A stretch of DNA of 64,000 nt from Perognathus longimembris pacificus (taxonomy: Eukaryota > Chordata > Mammalia > Rodentia > Heteromyidae). Position numbers and translations under genes: made by a program. The DNA lies in the NCBI RefSeq assembly GCF_023159225.1, contig NC_063161.1:1266495-1330494 (forward strand). Direction: 5' to 3'. Below, piece after piece: positions 23,041-32,720 of this stretch. The notes beneath the pieces are model-generated. The model saw only the letters and a list, made by a program, of their open reading frames with translations. It was not told the origin of the DNA and made no database searches. Position 1 is the first letter of the stretch; the number at the start of each line of letters is the position of its first letter.

Positions 23041-25765
23041 CATGGGGCACAGGGAATCCGCTGCATTGTAATAGAGCCAACGGCTAGCTTAAAAGGAGAG
23101 ACTACAGGAGATTCACTTTGAATAGAAAGAGCTCTAGTGTCGGGGAAACGCACACACAGAATCCATGCTAGCTCCAAGGTTGGGGCCATGCCATGCTCAC
23201 GTGCCAATAACATCGGAGGCAAAGACTACCATGGGAGGCAAGATGCGTCATGAGGACTGGCACACCCTCCAAGTTCACCTAACAATCCCAAATGGCTCAC
23301 ACGTAACAAGAAAGCTTCAAAAAGTCAACCAAACACTGAAAAAAGGAAGGAGAAAAATCCCAGTTACAGTCCGAAATATCAGATCTCTGCTCTGTATAGT
23401 CGTAGCGTGAATGCGCTCATGTGAGCCACGACCACACAATCGGACCTAGACGCCTGGACACCGGACCGTGCTTTCTCTAACAACATGTTCTCAGACTTTT
23501 CCACATACGCAAAACACGAAAAAAGACAGACTGTATAATAGGTCCCGAGTAAGTCATGGTGAATTTAAAAGGGTTTAAATCGTGATAGAATCAAATTGGA
23601 AAGCAGTAGGATCCCTAGGAAAAAAAAATCTCCAAATACTTGGGAAGGAAATAACACATTTCTAAATAACTGCACAGAGCACAGTAGATGAGCTTGATCT
23701 GAACAAAGCACAATATTCGCATGGCTGAAAATGCTGCAACTAGTAGATGCCAATGGAAATGAAACCAGGCAGATGAGAAACTGAAAATACATAAACAGGC
23801 AACCACGCTGGCAGGAGAAAAATCAGAAGGGTAAGAAAACAAGCCGGGCCTGTGCCATTGTGCCCACACAGAGCTCCAAGAGGACCCGTGTGAAGGAAGA
23901 AGAAAGCCCTTCAGTGAATGAGTTCCAGAGACCGTAAGAAGATCAAGTCAGCCTGACGAACCGGCGAAAACACAGCACCAGCCAAGAGCAGAGGACAAGA
24001 GAAGCAGCAAAAGATGCAGAACAGCAACAGAGCCCACTTTGGGAAGTTGAAGTAATGCCTCTCAGTCCATCAGGAGAAAGCCAGGGACAGGTGGATTCCC
24101 TGAGCACCACAGACACCCCGAAAAGCAGGCAAACGCGGCGATTCTGAACAACCCCCCGCGTGACCCGAGAGCACATGACTGATTCTCGTTTCATGTCAGG
24201 ACCAGCATTCCAGTGCTCCAAAGATGACAGGCACACAGACCTTGCCGAACCCAATACAGACGAGCTTCTCTTAAACACACTGGGGCAAGGCAGTACCATG
24301 TGGGATTGAATCCAGGAACGTAAGGCTTAATGCCTGAAAATACTTAATGCAATTGAACTATATTCGCAATCAAAGTGAAAGCATGCAGTCATCTCAATTT
24401 GTGCCAAGGGGGAAAAAACCTGACAAAATTGAAAATTTCTACATAATAAAAATTCTCAACAAAGTAGAACAAGGAGGGAGATTACTTGAACTGATAAAAG
24501 GTGTCTGTGTTAAACGTAAATTAAATTAGCATCATGCTCACTGGCAAAGGACAAGTGAGACAAAGATGTCTATTTTCACTGTTTTAGTTCAGGATAGGGC
24601 AGGACTGACAAACCTCTAGAATAAGGCAAACTATGTAACGAATACACACATACATATGTACACACACGTATATGCACCCATTTGCACACACACTGTTTCG
24701 AAGCAAAGCTATCTCCAGGGATGGGAAAAAAACTGATTGGAAAAAAATGTGATGGATTCTACATGAAAGCTACTTACTAGAAATCCGAAGTGACTTTCAT
24801 GCTATTAAAGGTAAGGCATTAAGTATGAAATCAATTGCATATTCCTTATGTATAATACAAGAACAGAAACTGTAACACAATTTACAGCAGTACTGCAACG
24901 GTAACATTCCTATGCACAAATATGGCATCAGATTTGTAAGCTGTGCACTGAAGACTCTCCAGCATCCCTTGGAGAAATTAAGGAGCAAAACAGAGACAGC
25001 GAGCTCGTGGGCCAGAACCATCAGGATGGCTCTGACGTCAATGCCCCCCAAGGCACCCATTGATACTGCACGATTCCAGGCAAGACTGTACCCAGCAGTC
25101 TCCTAGAACTCAACCAGCGGATTCTGAAGCTCACACAAGCATGCCCAGGACGGAGGAGACCCCAAAGGGCTTGGAGCAGGGAACTTCAGTTCCTCTGCCG
25201 GGAGGCACGGTTAGCGGACTCCCGTGGCCTGATTTCTGAGCTTGTGTGGTGGCGGGAATCAGGTAGTGGACTGGTTTAGAAATAGATCTACAGCCGAGCA
25301 GAACAGAACAGAAGGCACAGAAATAGATCTGTCTGTGTGCGAACAGATGATTTTTGACAAAAGAAATTCAGTAAAGAAAGGGGAGTCTTCCCAGATACAC
25401 TGGGAACATTTGGACATACACATGCAAAAAATAAAGAACTTGAATCCATACCTAATTTAAAATGGGCCGTAACCTAAAATATAAAATGTACACCCTAAAA
25501 GTTCTGTAACTTTGCATAGGAAAAATTTGCAACCTTGGTTTGGGCAAATAAATCATAGATATGTTCCCCAAAAGAAAAACTGATAACTCGGACTTCATTA
25601 AAATGAAAACCTTTTTGGCATTCAAAAGATAATTAATAGAGTAAAAGGACAAGGCCTAAGTTTAGTGAAGAAGTGGTATCCAGAATTTATCTTTAAAAAC
25701 TCTCACAAGACTCAGTAAGAAAATAAGAAGATTTACAAATAGCTAAGATGCTCAACGTCACTGGT
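23041..25765 (+). mobile_element. Degenerate L1 ORF2 region, sense
   Basis: Ordered ORF2-like pieces on the plus strand: 'cagacttttccacatacgc' and 'taataggtcccgagtaag' (23.49-23.56 kb), 'aatctccaaatacttggga' (23.63), 'accatgtgggattgaatcc' (24.3), 'aaattctcaacaaagtaga' (24.45), 'gacaaagatgtctattttc' (24.56), 'gcacagaaatagatctgtc' (25.31), 'gacttcattaaaatgaaaa' (25.59). The order follows reverse transcriptase to the C-terminus of L1 ORF2. Stops and indels are everywhere; no protein is possible. The 23.04-23.40 kb part is less certain. Confidence 0.8.
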
Positions 25766-25877
25766 CAGGAAAGATAAGCCAACGAGCCCGCCTTCACGGA
25801 GCGGTGTCCCTCTGTCAGGACCAAACAGCGGAGGCCAAGGCTGCGTGTTCTGCTGGAGGACTGGGCAGGAGCAGAGC

Positions 25878-25974
25878 GAGGAGGAGGAGGAGGAGGAGGA
25901 GGAGGAGGAGGAGGAGGAGGAGGAGGAGGAGGAGGAGGAGGAGGAGGAGGAGGAGGAGGAGGAGGAGGAGGAGG
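25878..25974. repeat. Pure GAG trinucleotide tract, about 32 triplets
   Basis: An uninterrupted run of about 97 bp of GAG/AGG/GGA. Purity suggests recent expansion or good repair by slippage. It would read as poly-Glu, poly-Arg or poly-Gly on the plus strand, and poly-Pro, poly-Leu or poly-Ser on the minus strand, but no gene surrounds it. The purine strand is triplex-prone. Confidence 0.98.
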
Positions 25975-26589
25975 TTCTGTCACTCCTCCCAGAGGAGGGG
26001 GCTTTGAAGCTCTCCTGTCTATTAGCAGGTTAACAGAGCCTTTCACCCCTGCATGGATGAATTCCCCTGTATGAGGGGGTGTCTCAAGGCTGAATCCAGT
26101 CCAGGTAAATCCCTGGGCACCACAAACACTGCCAGGGGACCCCGCGGAGGGCTGGGGCTGTCCTTCATGGGGCCTTCAGGATACTTTGGCTCAGTTCTGG
26201 AAATCACGCATCGATTCAGCCTGGGAATTTCAGGCAGGGCCTGGCCTTGTGTGTGTGTTGGGGTACGGGGGCTTTCTCACTGCCCGTGGGCACCTTCAGC
26301 ACCTACCCCCTGTGGGATGAGATGCACTAGACAAGCCCTCCGGGGCCTGAGGCTTTGCTGGTTGGACCCCCCCTCCAGTCCAGCCTGGGGAGAGCCCATC
26401 CCTTCTGCCCTCGCTCCTTCTGCCCCCACCTTCTCTCTCTGACAGATTCACAGTGGACCTGGCCTGCTGTAGTCGACCCCCCGTCCAGCGCTCCACGCTC
26501 CGTGGAGCTGGGCACCACCATGCCCGTGAGCTCAGCCCCCCACCCCCCCAAGACATTCACAACGTGCAGCCCCCTCTCGTCCTCTCTCA
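25975..26589. other. Unique GC-rich DNA
   Basis: No repeat or exon recognised. The open frames are short and overlapping. Confidence 0.35.
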
Positions 26590-27070
26590 GTGGGTGAGGG
26601 GTCGCGGAGCCGATCAAGGCTTTTTGATTCAGAAAAATGCCGCACTATTGAACATCTATGTCTGGAATTCAGTGTCTTCAAGCTCCTAATTAGCATAAGA
26701 CCATTTTGCAGTCCAGTAAAGATAATCAAAGCGATGTCTACTTAATCCAAGAGCACTTTCTCTTCTCAGTCAACCGTAATTTGATCAGATTTCTGAGAGG
26801 CCTTTTTTTGGTCCATACTTGTGGAAATGTGAAATAACGAAGCAGTTAAAATTCATGATCTACGCTTTTGTGTCATTATTATTGCATTAGCATGAAATTA
26901 TACTTCTAGTTAGTCATAATTATGCTCATAATTATTCAATTTATCACTATAGGTCCTCCTGGAAGTTTTATTGGAGGATTTATTAACATTAATAAATTGT
27001 TTTTCTTCATCTCCATATTATGAATTCTTCTCATGTGTGATATGATCTATTATCCATAAAATTCTAGTCG
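26590..27070. promoter_or_regulatory. Candidate conserved enhancer island (strongest by composition)
   Basis: A 480-bp strongly AT-rich block in GC-rich DNA. It contains TCCTAATTAGCATAAGAC (homeodomain core), AGATAATCAAAGCGATG and CCGATCAAGGC (TCF/LEF-like ATCAAAG), TTGCATTAGCATGAAATTA (octamer-like) and a run of TAAT/ATTA words from 26,865 to 26,990. It does not resemble L1 or a SINE and has no open frame. Such composition is typical of deeply conserved developmental enhancers; this was not tested. Confidence 0.45.
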
Positions 27071-27297
27071 ACCCCAGGCGTCAAGGGCTGCTCGGCTCAC
27101 CAGGCGTGTGACTCTACCGTCAGCGCCCCTGGGGAGCGGCTCTGGGACCCCCACCCAGGCCATCGAGGAGGCCGGCGGCGCGGGTGGGGCTGGAGCTCCT
27201 CTCTGCCAGGCCGTTCCCGCCCGGCCCAGGCAGCCCGGTCCTGGTGCCGGCCCGGCGGCGGGTTACACCTGGCCGAGAACCAAGCCTGACGCGCGGC
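27071..27297. other. GC-rich spacer
   Basis: GC-rich and unrepeated, leading into the 38-bp array. Nothing is recognised. Confidence 0.3.
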
Positions 27298-27638
27298 CGT
27301 CCGTGGGAAGGGGCCCCTGTGGCCCTCGGCGTGGCTGTCCGTGGGAAGGGGCCCCTGTGGCTCCTGTGGCCCTCAGCGTGGCTGTCCGTGGGAAGGGGCC
27401 CCTGCGGCCCTCGGCGTGGCTGTCTGTGGGAAGGGGCCCCTGCGGCCCTCGGCGTGGCTGTCCGTGGGAAGGGGCCCCTGTGGCCCTCAGCGTGGCTGTC
27501 CGTGGGAAGGGGCCCCTGCGGCCCTCGGCGTGGCTGTCCGTGGGAAGGGGCCCCTGCGGCCCTCGGCGTGGCTGTCTGTGGGAAGGGGCCCCTGCGGCCC
27601 TCGGCGTGGCTGTCTGTGGGAAGGGGCCCCTGTGGCCC
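27298..27638. repeat. 38-bp GC-rich minisatellite, about 9 copies
   Basis: Unit 38 bp: CCCTCGGCGTGGCTGTCCGT, then GGGAAGGGGCCCCTGTGG, with TGTGG/TGCGG and CCGT/CTGT variants. One longer unit at about 27,350-27,375 has an extra CTCCTGTGG. The period was checked (27,428 to 27,466). Confidence 0.92.
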
Positions 27639-27662
27639 CCTGGGCTGCGGGTTGGACCGAAT

Positions 27663-27735
27663 GCCGGCTCACGCCTGTACTCGCGCCGAGGAGGTGGCGA
27701 CGAGGAGGACCGCGCTCTGAGGCAGCCTGGCATAG
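27663..27735 (+). mobile_element. Possible SINE left-end fragment, sense
   Basis: 'ccggctcacgcctgtactcg' followed by CGAGGAGGTGGCGACGAGGA and GCAGCCTGG resembles the left end of the local SINE (gctcacgcctgta...aggaggctga...cagcctgg), heavily changed towards GC. The match is short. Confidence 0.3.
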
Positions 27736-27894
27736 TGGGGAGGCACCTCTCAAAGGGGCACCATGTCCCCCTCCCCGGGCCGGTCTGTGGAATGTTCTGG
27801 AAGCCGGTAAGGAGGTGAGGGCCTGTGCCTGGCTCGGAGGCATCCCTGAGCTGCATCAGCCTCGCTGGGATCAAGCCCTGACCGGGGACGCCCG

Positions 27895-28070
27895 GCTCCG
27901 GGCCGTCTCAGGACGCTACCTTCATTCCTTGGGAAATGATTCCATAATTCATGTTGCTGTGGGCCTAGAGTCACAGTGCATTTATTTACATAGCTTGGGG
28001 ATGAGAAGATGAATAAAATAATGAATATCCATTAAAGAAAAATACATAATGAATGACTCCTCCCGGCTCC
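27895..28070. promoter_or_regulatory. Candidate enhancer island
   Basis: Short AT-rich block between GC-rich stretches with TTCCATAATTCATG, TGCATTTATTTACATAG, GATGAATAAAATAATGA and ATACATAATGAATGA. It has several homeodomain/POU-type words and no coding frame. Interpretation by composition only. Confidence 0.3.
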
Positions 28071-28800
28071 GCTAGCTCTTGACGAGCTCCTTTCGGGGGG
28101 GTGGGGGGCCCAGGGCTTGTCCCCCGTGCTGGCTCCGCGCCGGGCTCCGCCACGGGGCCCCAGTGTGCGTGTGCGGCGGCCCCGGGACCCCTGAAGACAG
28201 CCACGGTTTGGCCCCCCCGGGGCCGCCCGGCTCTGGAGGGCTGGGGTCCCGTCCTCAGTGTGGGGAGCCTCCCACGGCCCCTCTGCTCCCCCAGATCCAG
28301 GGAGCCCACGGCCGCGGCTGCTGGGAAGAGGGCAGGACGGACTCGGTAGGGTGCTCGCCGAGCAGCGTGCGCAGATGGGGCCCGGCACGGGGCTCTCGGG
28401 AGCGCGGTGCCCTGCCCCACGTCACACACGAGAGCTGGCAGAAGCTGAGGACAAGCAGCGGCAGCTTGAAGCACGGCCGATGGCCGGCCTTCACAGTGCA
28501 ATGTCCCAACGTGGTCGCGACCCTGGGGTCAGGGAGCGCCCGGCGCCCGGGGAGATACGCGGGCAGGCTCCTTTGACCTCTGGTCACGTGGTCATGAGGA
28601 GACCCCTGTGTGACCCCGCTCCGAGCACGCCTCTGTTTGAAGGCATCTTGTGTGGTCAGCATTGTGGATTTACAGTCACTGAACCCACCGCCAGAGCCAT
28701 GAGGATTCCTGTGCGGACGAGGCGCATCACACCGGTAGACGATGGGGAGACACAGGGAGGCTGCGGAGACACAGGGCTGGCCTCGTGTGGCTTCTCACCT
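28071..28800. other. Unique GC-rich DNA
   Basis: CpG-containing, with overlapping open frames on both strands and no domain. Around 28,615-28,700 is a less GC-rich stretch of unknown nature. Confidence 0.35.
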
Positions 28801-29535
28801 GTCCATCCATCCATCCATCCACTTATAATAACGCATATCCGTCCACGCACCCATCCATTAACTCATAATAACTCACATCCACCCATCCACCCATAATAAA
28901 CTCATACCCATCATCGTCCACCCACCCATCTTTCCTTCCATCCATCCTTCTTCCTTCTATCCAACCATTCATCCATCCATCTTTCCTTCCATCCATCCTT
29001 CTTCCTTCTATCCATCCATTCATCCATCCATCTTTCCTTCCATCCATCCTTCTTCCTTCTATCCATCCATTCATCCATCCATCTTTCCTTCCATCCATCC
29101 TTCTTCCTTCTATCCATCCATTCATCCATCCATCTTTCCTTCCATCCATCCTTCTTCCTTCTATCCATCCATTCATCCATCCATCTTTCCTTCCATCCAT
29201 CCTTCTTCCATCCATCCATCCTTCCATCTTCCTTCCTTCCTTTCATCCATCCATTCATCCTTCTTCCTTCTATCCATCCATTCATCCATCCATTCTCCTT
29301 CCTTCCTTCCTTCCTTCCTTCCTTCCTTCCTTCCTTCCTTCCTTCCTTCCTTCCTTCCTTCCTTCCTTTTCCCTCCCTCCCTTCCTTCCTTCCTCCCTCC
29401 CTCTTTCCCTCCCTCCCATCCATCCATCCATCCATCCATCATCCCTCGCTCCTTCCCTCCATCCCTTCATCTACCCATTCACCCACCCTTCCATCTTCCT
29501 CCCTCCCTCCCATCCATCCCACCCACGCATCTAGC
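28801..29535. repeat. CCAT/CTTC compound array with 51-bp higher-order unit
   Basis: Begins with CCAT tetramers. It then has about five copies of a 51-bp unit (CATCCATCCATCTTTCCTTC, CATCCATCCTTCTTCCTTCT, ATCCATCCATT) at 28,925-29,215, checked by spacing 28,981 to 29,032. A pure CTTC run (29,297-29,367) and mixed CCCT/CCAT follow. The plus strand is pyrimidine-rich; its complement is a long purine tract. Asp/Gly/Trp-rich minus frames are by-products. Confidence 0.93.
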
Positions 29536-29889
29536 CTTGGCTGAAGATGGGGACTGGAAAAACATGGCCATCAGGGATGCCCGTACCCCATGAGGGTGGT
29601 CCCTGGCTGAGAGGTTCACAGGGAGAAGGCTGATGGCCGTGGAGCTCTTCATCACCCTGGGGTAGTGTCCTGTCCTGACCTGCCATGTCCTGGGGGTACC
29701 ATGACACTGGGGTGCTCCTGAGTCCTTTTACAGGTGACAGGGCTGGGGATTCTTCCCGGCACCTGTGAGACTCTACTCCAGAGCCAGCTGTGCCTGGAGC
29801 CATGCAAACCTCATCTCCATGACCAGAGAAACAGGGCGAGGTGGGGAGCGCCCTGCAGTGTTGATGGCATCTCAGGGGCGGGGCTCTCG
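29536..29889. other. Unique spacer
   Basis: Moderately GC-rich, unrepeated, no gene or family recognised. Confidence 0.3.
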
Positions 29890-30326
29890 GCAGTCCCCCC
29901 GGCCTCCGTCAGTCCCCCTGGCCTCCGTCAGTCCCCCTGGCCTCCGTCAGTCCCCCCGGCCTCAGTCAGTCCCCCCCAGCCTCAGCCTCCGTCAGTCCCC
30001 CCAGCCTCAGCCTCCGTCAGTCCCCCCGGCCTCCGTCAGTCCCCCCGGCCTCAGCCTCCGTCAGTCCCCCTGGCCTCCGTCAGTCCCCCCCGGCCTCAGT
30101 CAGTCCCCCCAGCCTCAGCCTCCGTCAGTCCCCCCAGCCTCAGCCTCCGTCAGTCCCCCCAGCCTCAGCCTCCGTCAGTCCCCCCAGCCTCAGCCTCCGT
30201 CAGTCCCCCTGGCCTCCATCAGTCCCCCCGGCCTCAGCCTCCGTCAGTCCCCCCGGCCTCCGTCAGTCCCCCCGGCCTCAGCCTCCGTCAGTCCCCCCAG
30301 CCTCCGTCAGTGCCCCCAGCCTCAGG
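29890..30326. repeat. 19/25-bp minisatellite
   Basis: Basic unit 19 bp: GGCCTCCGTCAGTCCCCCC. An expanded 25-bp form contains an extra CCTCAG. About 20 units. C-rich on the plus strand, with regular C5-C7 runs. Ser/Pro/Val-rich frames are by-products. Confidence 0.92.
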
Positions 30327-31236
30327 GTCTCTGAGCAGACTCAAGAGTCTAGGTCCGTGGCTTTCGCTCAGGGCATGCGCCCCATGGCGGAGAGCCCTCC
30401 ATCTTGTTGGAGGACAAAATTCCCTGAAGACTTGGAGTTCGTGATCACCCGCTCCTTGCCCTGCCGAGAAGTGTTAGAAGTCGAGAACAGAGTCGGGGCC
30501 CCCGGTCGGGCCGGGTTAGGCGCTGAGCCTTGGGGAAGGGGGGGGTAGGAGCCCCAGGAAGGTGTTTCGCGGCGCTGCTGGCTGTAGGCGCTGTGGCCTG
30601 GCTTGGGCCTGGCAGCCGGAGCTTGGGGACGGAGTTTTCAGTTTGTCCGCACCATGGCTGGGGGCGCTGTCTATGGGAAGGAGACTCGGGGAGTCCGGAT
30701 GTGGAGGGAGCTTTCCCACAGGAAGCCAGGGCCACCTTCTTCCTGGGCTTCCTGAGAACCTCCTGGCCCGGAAGACTCCAGACATTCCTGTGCCACCAGG
30801 TCCACCTCACGCAGGGGTCCTGCCTGCCCCCCCCCCCGAGCCGGGGAGCCCAGCTGAGTTACCCACCAGGTCCCCTCATGGCCAGGCTGGCCTGGGACAC
30901 CCCCGTGACCTCCGCCCGGGCCTGCCTGTGAAGGGTAACCCCGGTCCTGCCTCCTGGAGTTGCTTGCCACGGTCAGCGCGGAGGAGGCTGGCCTGTGTGG
31001 CCTGTGTGGCCTGAGCCCAGTGCGTGCCCGGTGTGTGCCCGGCCTGTGCCCCGTGAGCCCCGTGTGTGCATCGTCTGCCCGGCGTGCAGGAGGAAGCTGC
31101 AGGCGTGAGCTGTGGGGGACGGGGTGTGGCCCTCTGGTTCGGAGCCTCTGTGTGTTAAATGCCGGGTTTCCGTTCACCTCTAAAGCGCAGGCTCTGCTTG
31201 CCCTCCCAAACGCAGGGAAACAAACTCATCTGCGCC
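30327..31236. other. Unique GC-rich DNA
   Basis: No repeat family or exon recognised. Contains a G-run (30,538-30,547) and a C-run (30,828-30,837), and GTGTGGCCTGTGTGGCCTG near 30,990 as a small direct repeat. Confidence 0.35.
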
Positions 31237-31239
31237 ACG

Positions 31240-31618
31240 GCGGCGAGCCGCCCCGCCCTCATCACGCGATTCGCTTCTCGCTCTGATTGACAGCTGTCCA
31301 CCGGTGGTGAAGTGAGCCGCCCCGCCCTCATCACGCGATTCGCTTCTCGCTCTGATTGACAGCTGTCCACCGATGGTGAAGTGAGCAGCCCCGCCCTCAT
31401 CACGCGATGCGCTTCTCGCTCTGATTGACAGCTGTCCACCGGTGGTGAAGTGAGCCGCCCCGCCCTCATCACGGCAGCGAGCCGCCCCGCCCTCATCACG
31501 CGATTCGCTTCTCGCTCTGATTGACAGCTGTCCACCGGTGGTGAAGTGAGCCGCCCCGCCCTCATCACGCGATTCGCTTCTCGCTCTGATTGACAGCTGT
31601 CCACCGGTGGTGAAGTGC
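31240..31618. repeat. 69-bp minisatellite with a PBX-MEIS-type site, about 5 copies
   Basis: Unit 69 bp: GAGCCGCCCCGCCCTCATCA, CGCGATTCGCTTCTCGCTC, TGATTGACAGCTGTCCACCG, GTGGTGAAGT. The 10-mer TGATTGACAG occurs at 31,284, 31,353, 31,422, 31,518 and 31,587, identical each time. It equals the known PBX-MEIS/PREP heterodimer site and overlaps the E-box CAGCTG. A 27-bp partial unit explains the 96-bp step between copies 3 and 4. The array ends about 120 bp before an enhancer-like island. Confidence 0.95.
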
Positions 31619-31734
31619 TTCACGAGACACCTCAAGCTGAAGTCGCCTGTGGAATGGCCGTGCGTCCCCCCGGCCGGGGCAGCCCCGTTCTGCGGCCCAG
31701 GGCTGCGTGTGCTGGTAATCTGCCAGTGTCCCCC

Positions 31735-31995
31735 CCCATCTCTCCGTCCTCAATAAAGAATTTAAAAGAGCAAATGCCTCCCGTATGGTGCTCATGGAGA
31801 AATGGGTGGCACTCATTACTTCTTGCTTGATTTTTGTCCTAAATATGGAATGCGAGGTGCGGATCATTTAAAAATGATAGTCTCCCATGCCGAACCAGCC
31901 GCCCAGACCTACGCCGCGATGTAATTGAATGGAGATGGGCACATTAACGCGGAGGCGGTGACCGCTGGGCAGCTATTCTGGGACCGGCGCAGAGG
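31735..31995. promoter_or_regulatory. Candidate enhancer island next to the PBX-MEIS array
   Basis: AT-rich block: AATAAAGAATTTAAAAGAG, CCTAAATATGGAATGCG (SRF CArG-like with an adjoining TEAD-like GGAATG), CATTTAAAAATGATAG, GATGTAATTGAATGG and CACATTAACGCGG. It has no repeat match and no supported frame. Its closeness to the motif array suggests they could act together, which is inference. Confidence 0.4.
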
Positions 31996-32385
31996 TGACC
32001 GGCGTGGAGGCCTCGATTTCGCACGGACCCTCCGTGCCCATTATCATCTTGGTAACGAATGGGCTGATTTGGGGACCGGGTCTGGGGTCCCGCACGCGTT
32101 GGCCCGGGCTGCACGCCCACACCCGGCCCGGGGAGGGGTCCCCGTTCCGCCTGCGGCCAGCAGTGGACCAGGAGCTCTCCCAGGGCCCTGGGGACCCAGG
32201 CGTCCAAAGGGGGGCACCACGACGCGGGAATCTGTGACCAGCAGGACGAGGCGGTGGTGGCCACGTCCGCTGGGGCCTGGGTCAGGCTGCTGGGGAGGGA
32301 CGCGGGAGGGAGCGTCCCCCCGCACACGACCACCTCAGCACCCCACACAGAGAAGCGCAGGTGCCCTCCGCCCGCGAGAGCGTCT
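31996..32385. other. Unique GC-rich spacer between two islands
   Basis: GC-rich with TTATCATCTTGGTAACGAATG near 32,040, which may belong to the preceding island. Nothing else is recognised. Confidence 0.3.
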
Positions 32386-32720
32386 CCCATTAAAGCGCAG
32401 TCCTGGAATTAACCGGTAAAGTTTCAGCCAAAAAGTGAAAGAAGGAAGAGGAAGCCTTTTTGTCTGGAAGTGTCTGAGCGTGTCCTGGAGTTCCTGCTGC
32501 AGTTCCTCCTGGCTGAACCATTCTCCTCGTGCACGGTGAGCCCTCCGCGCTCTCCATTGTGCGGTTCTGAATGGTGCCAATTACAGAGGCTGAATCACCA
32601 TGTCGAGTGCCTGAAAAACACCCGGAGAACTTCATTAATTTCTGAGACATGGGCCGCCTCCAGCACTCCCCGCCTGGTCTGTACCTAGCGGCCCTTACAG
32701 TTATGAACTGGGAGTCCATA
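32386..32720. promoter_or_regulatory. Candidate enhancer island
   Basis: AT-richer block with CATTAAAGCGCAG, CTGGAATTAACCGG, GTGCCAATTACAGAGG and CTTCATTAATTTCTGAG. Several homeodomain-type cores, no frame, no repeat match. The role is inferred from composition. Confidence 0.3.
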
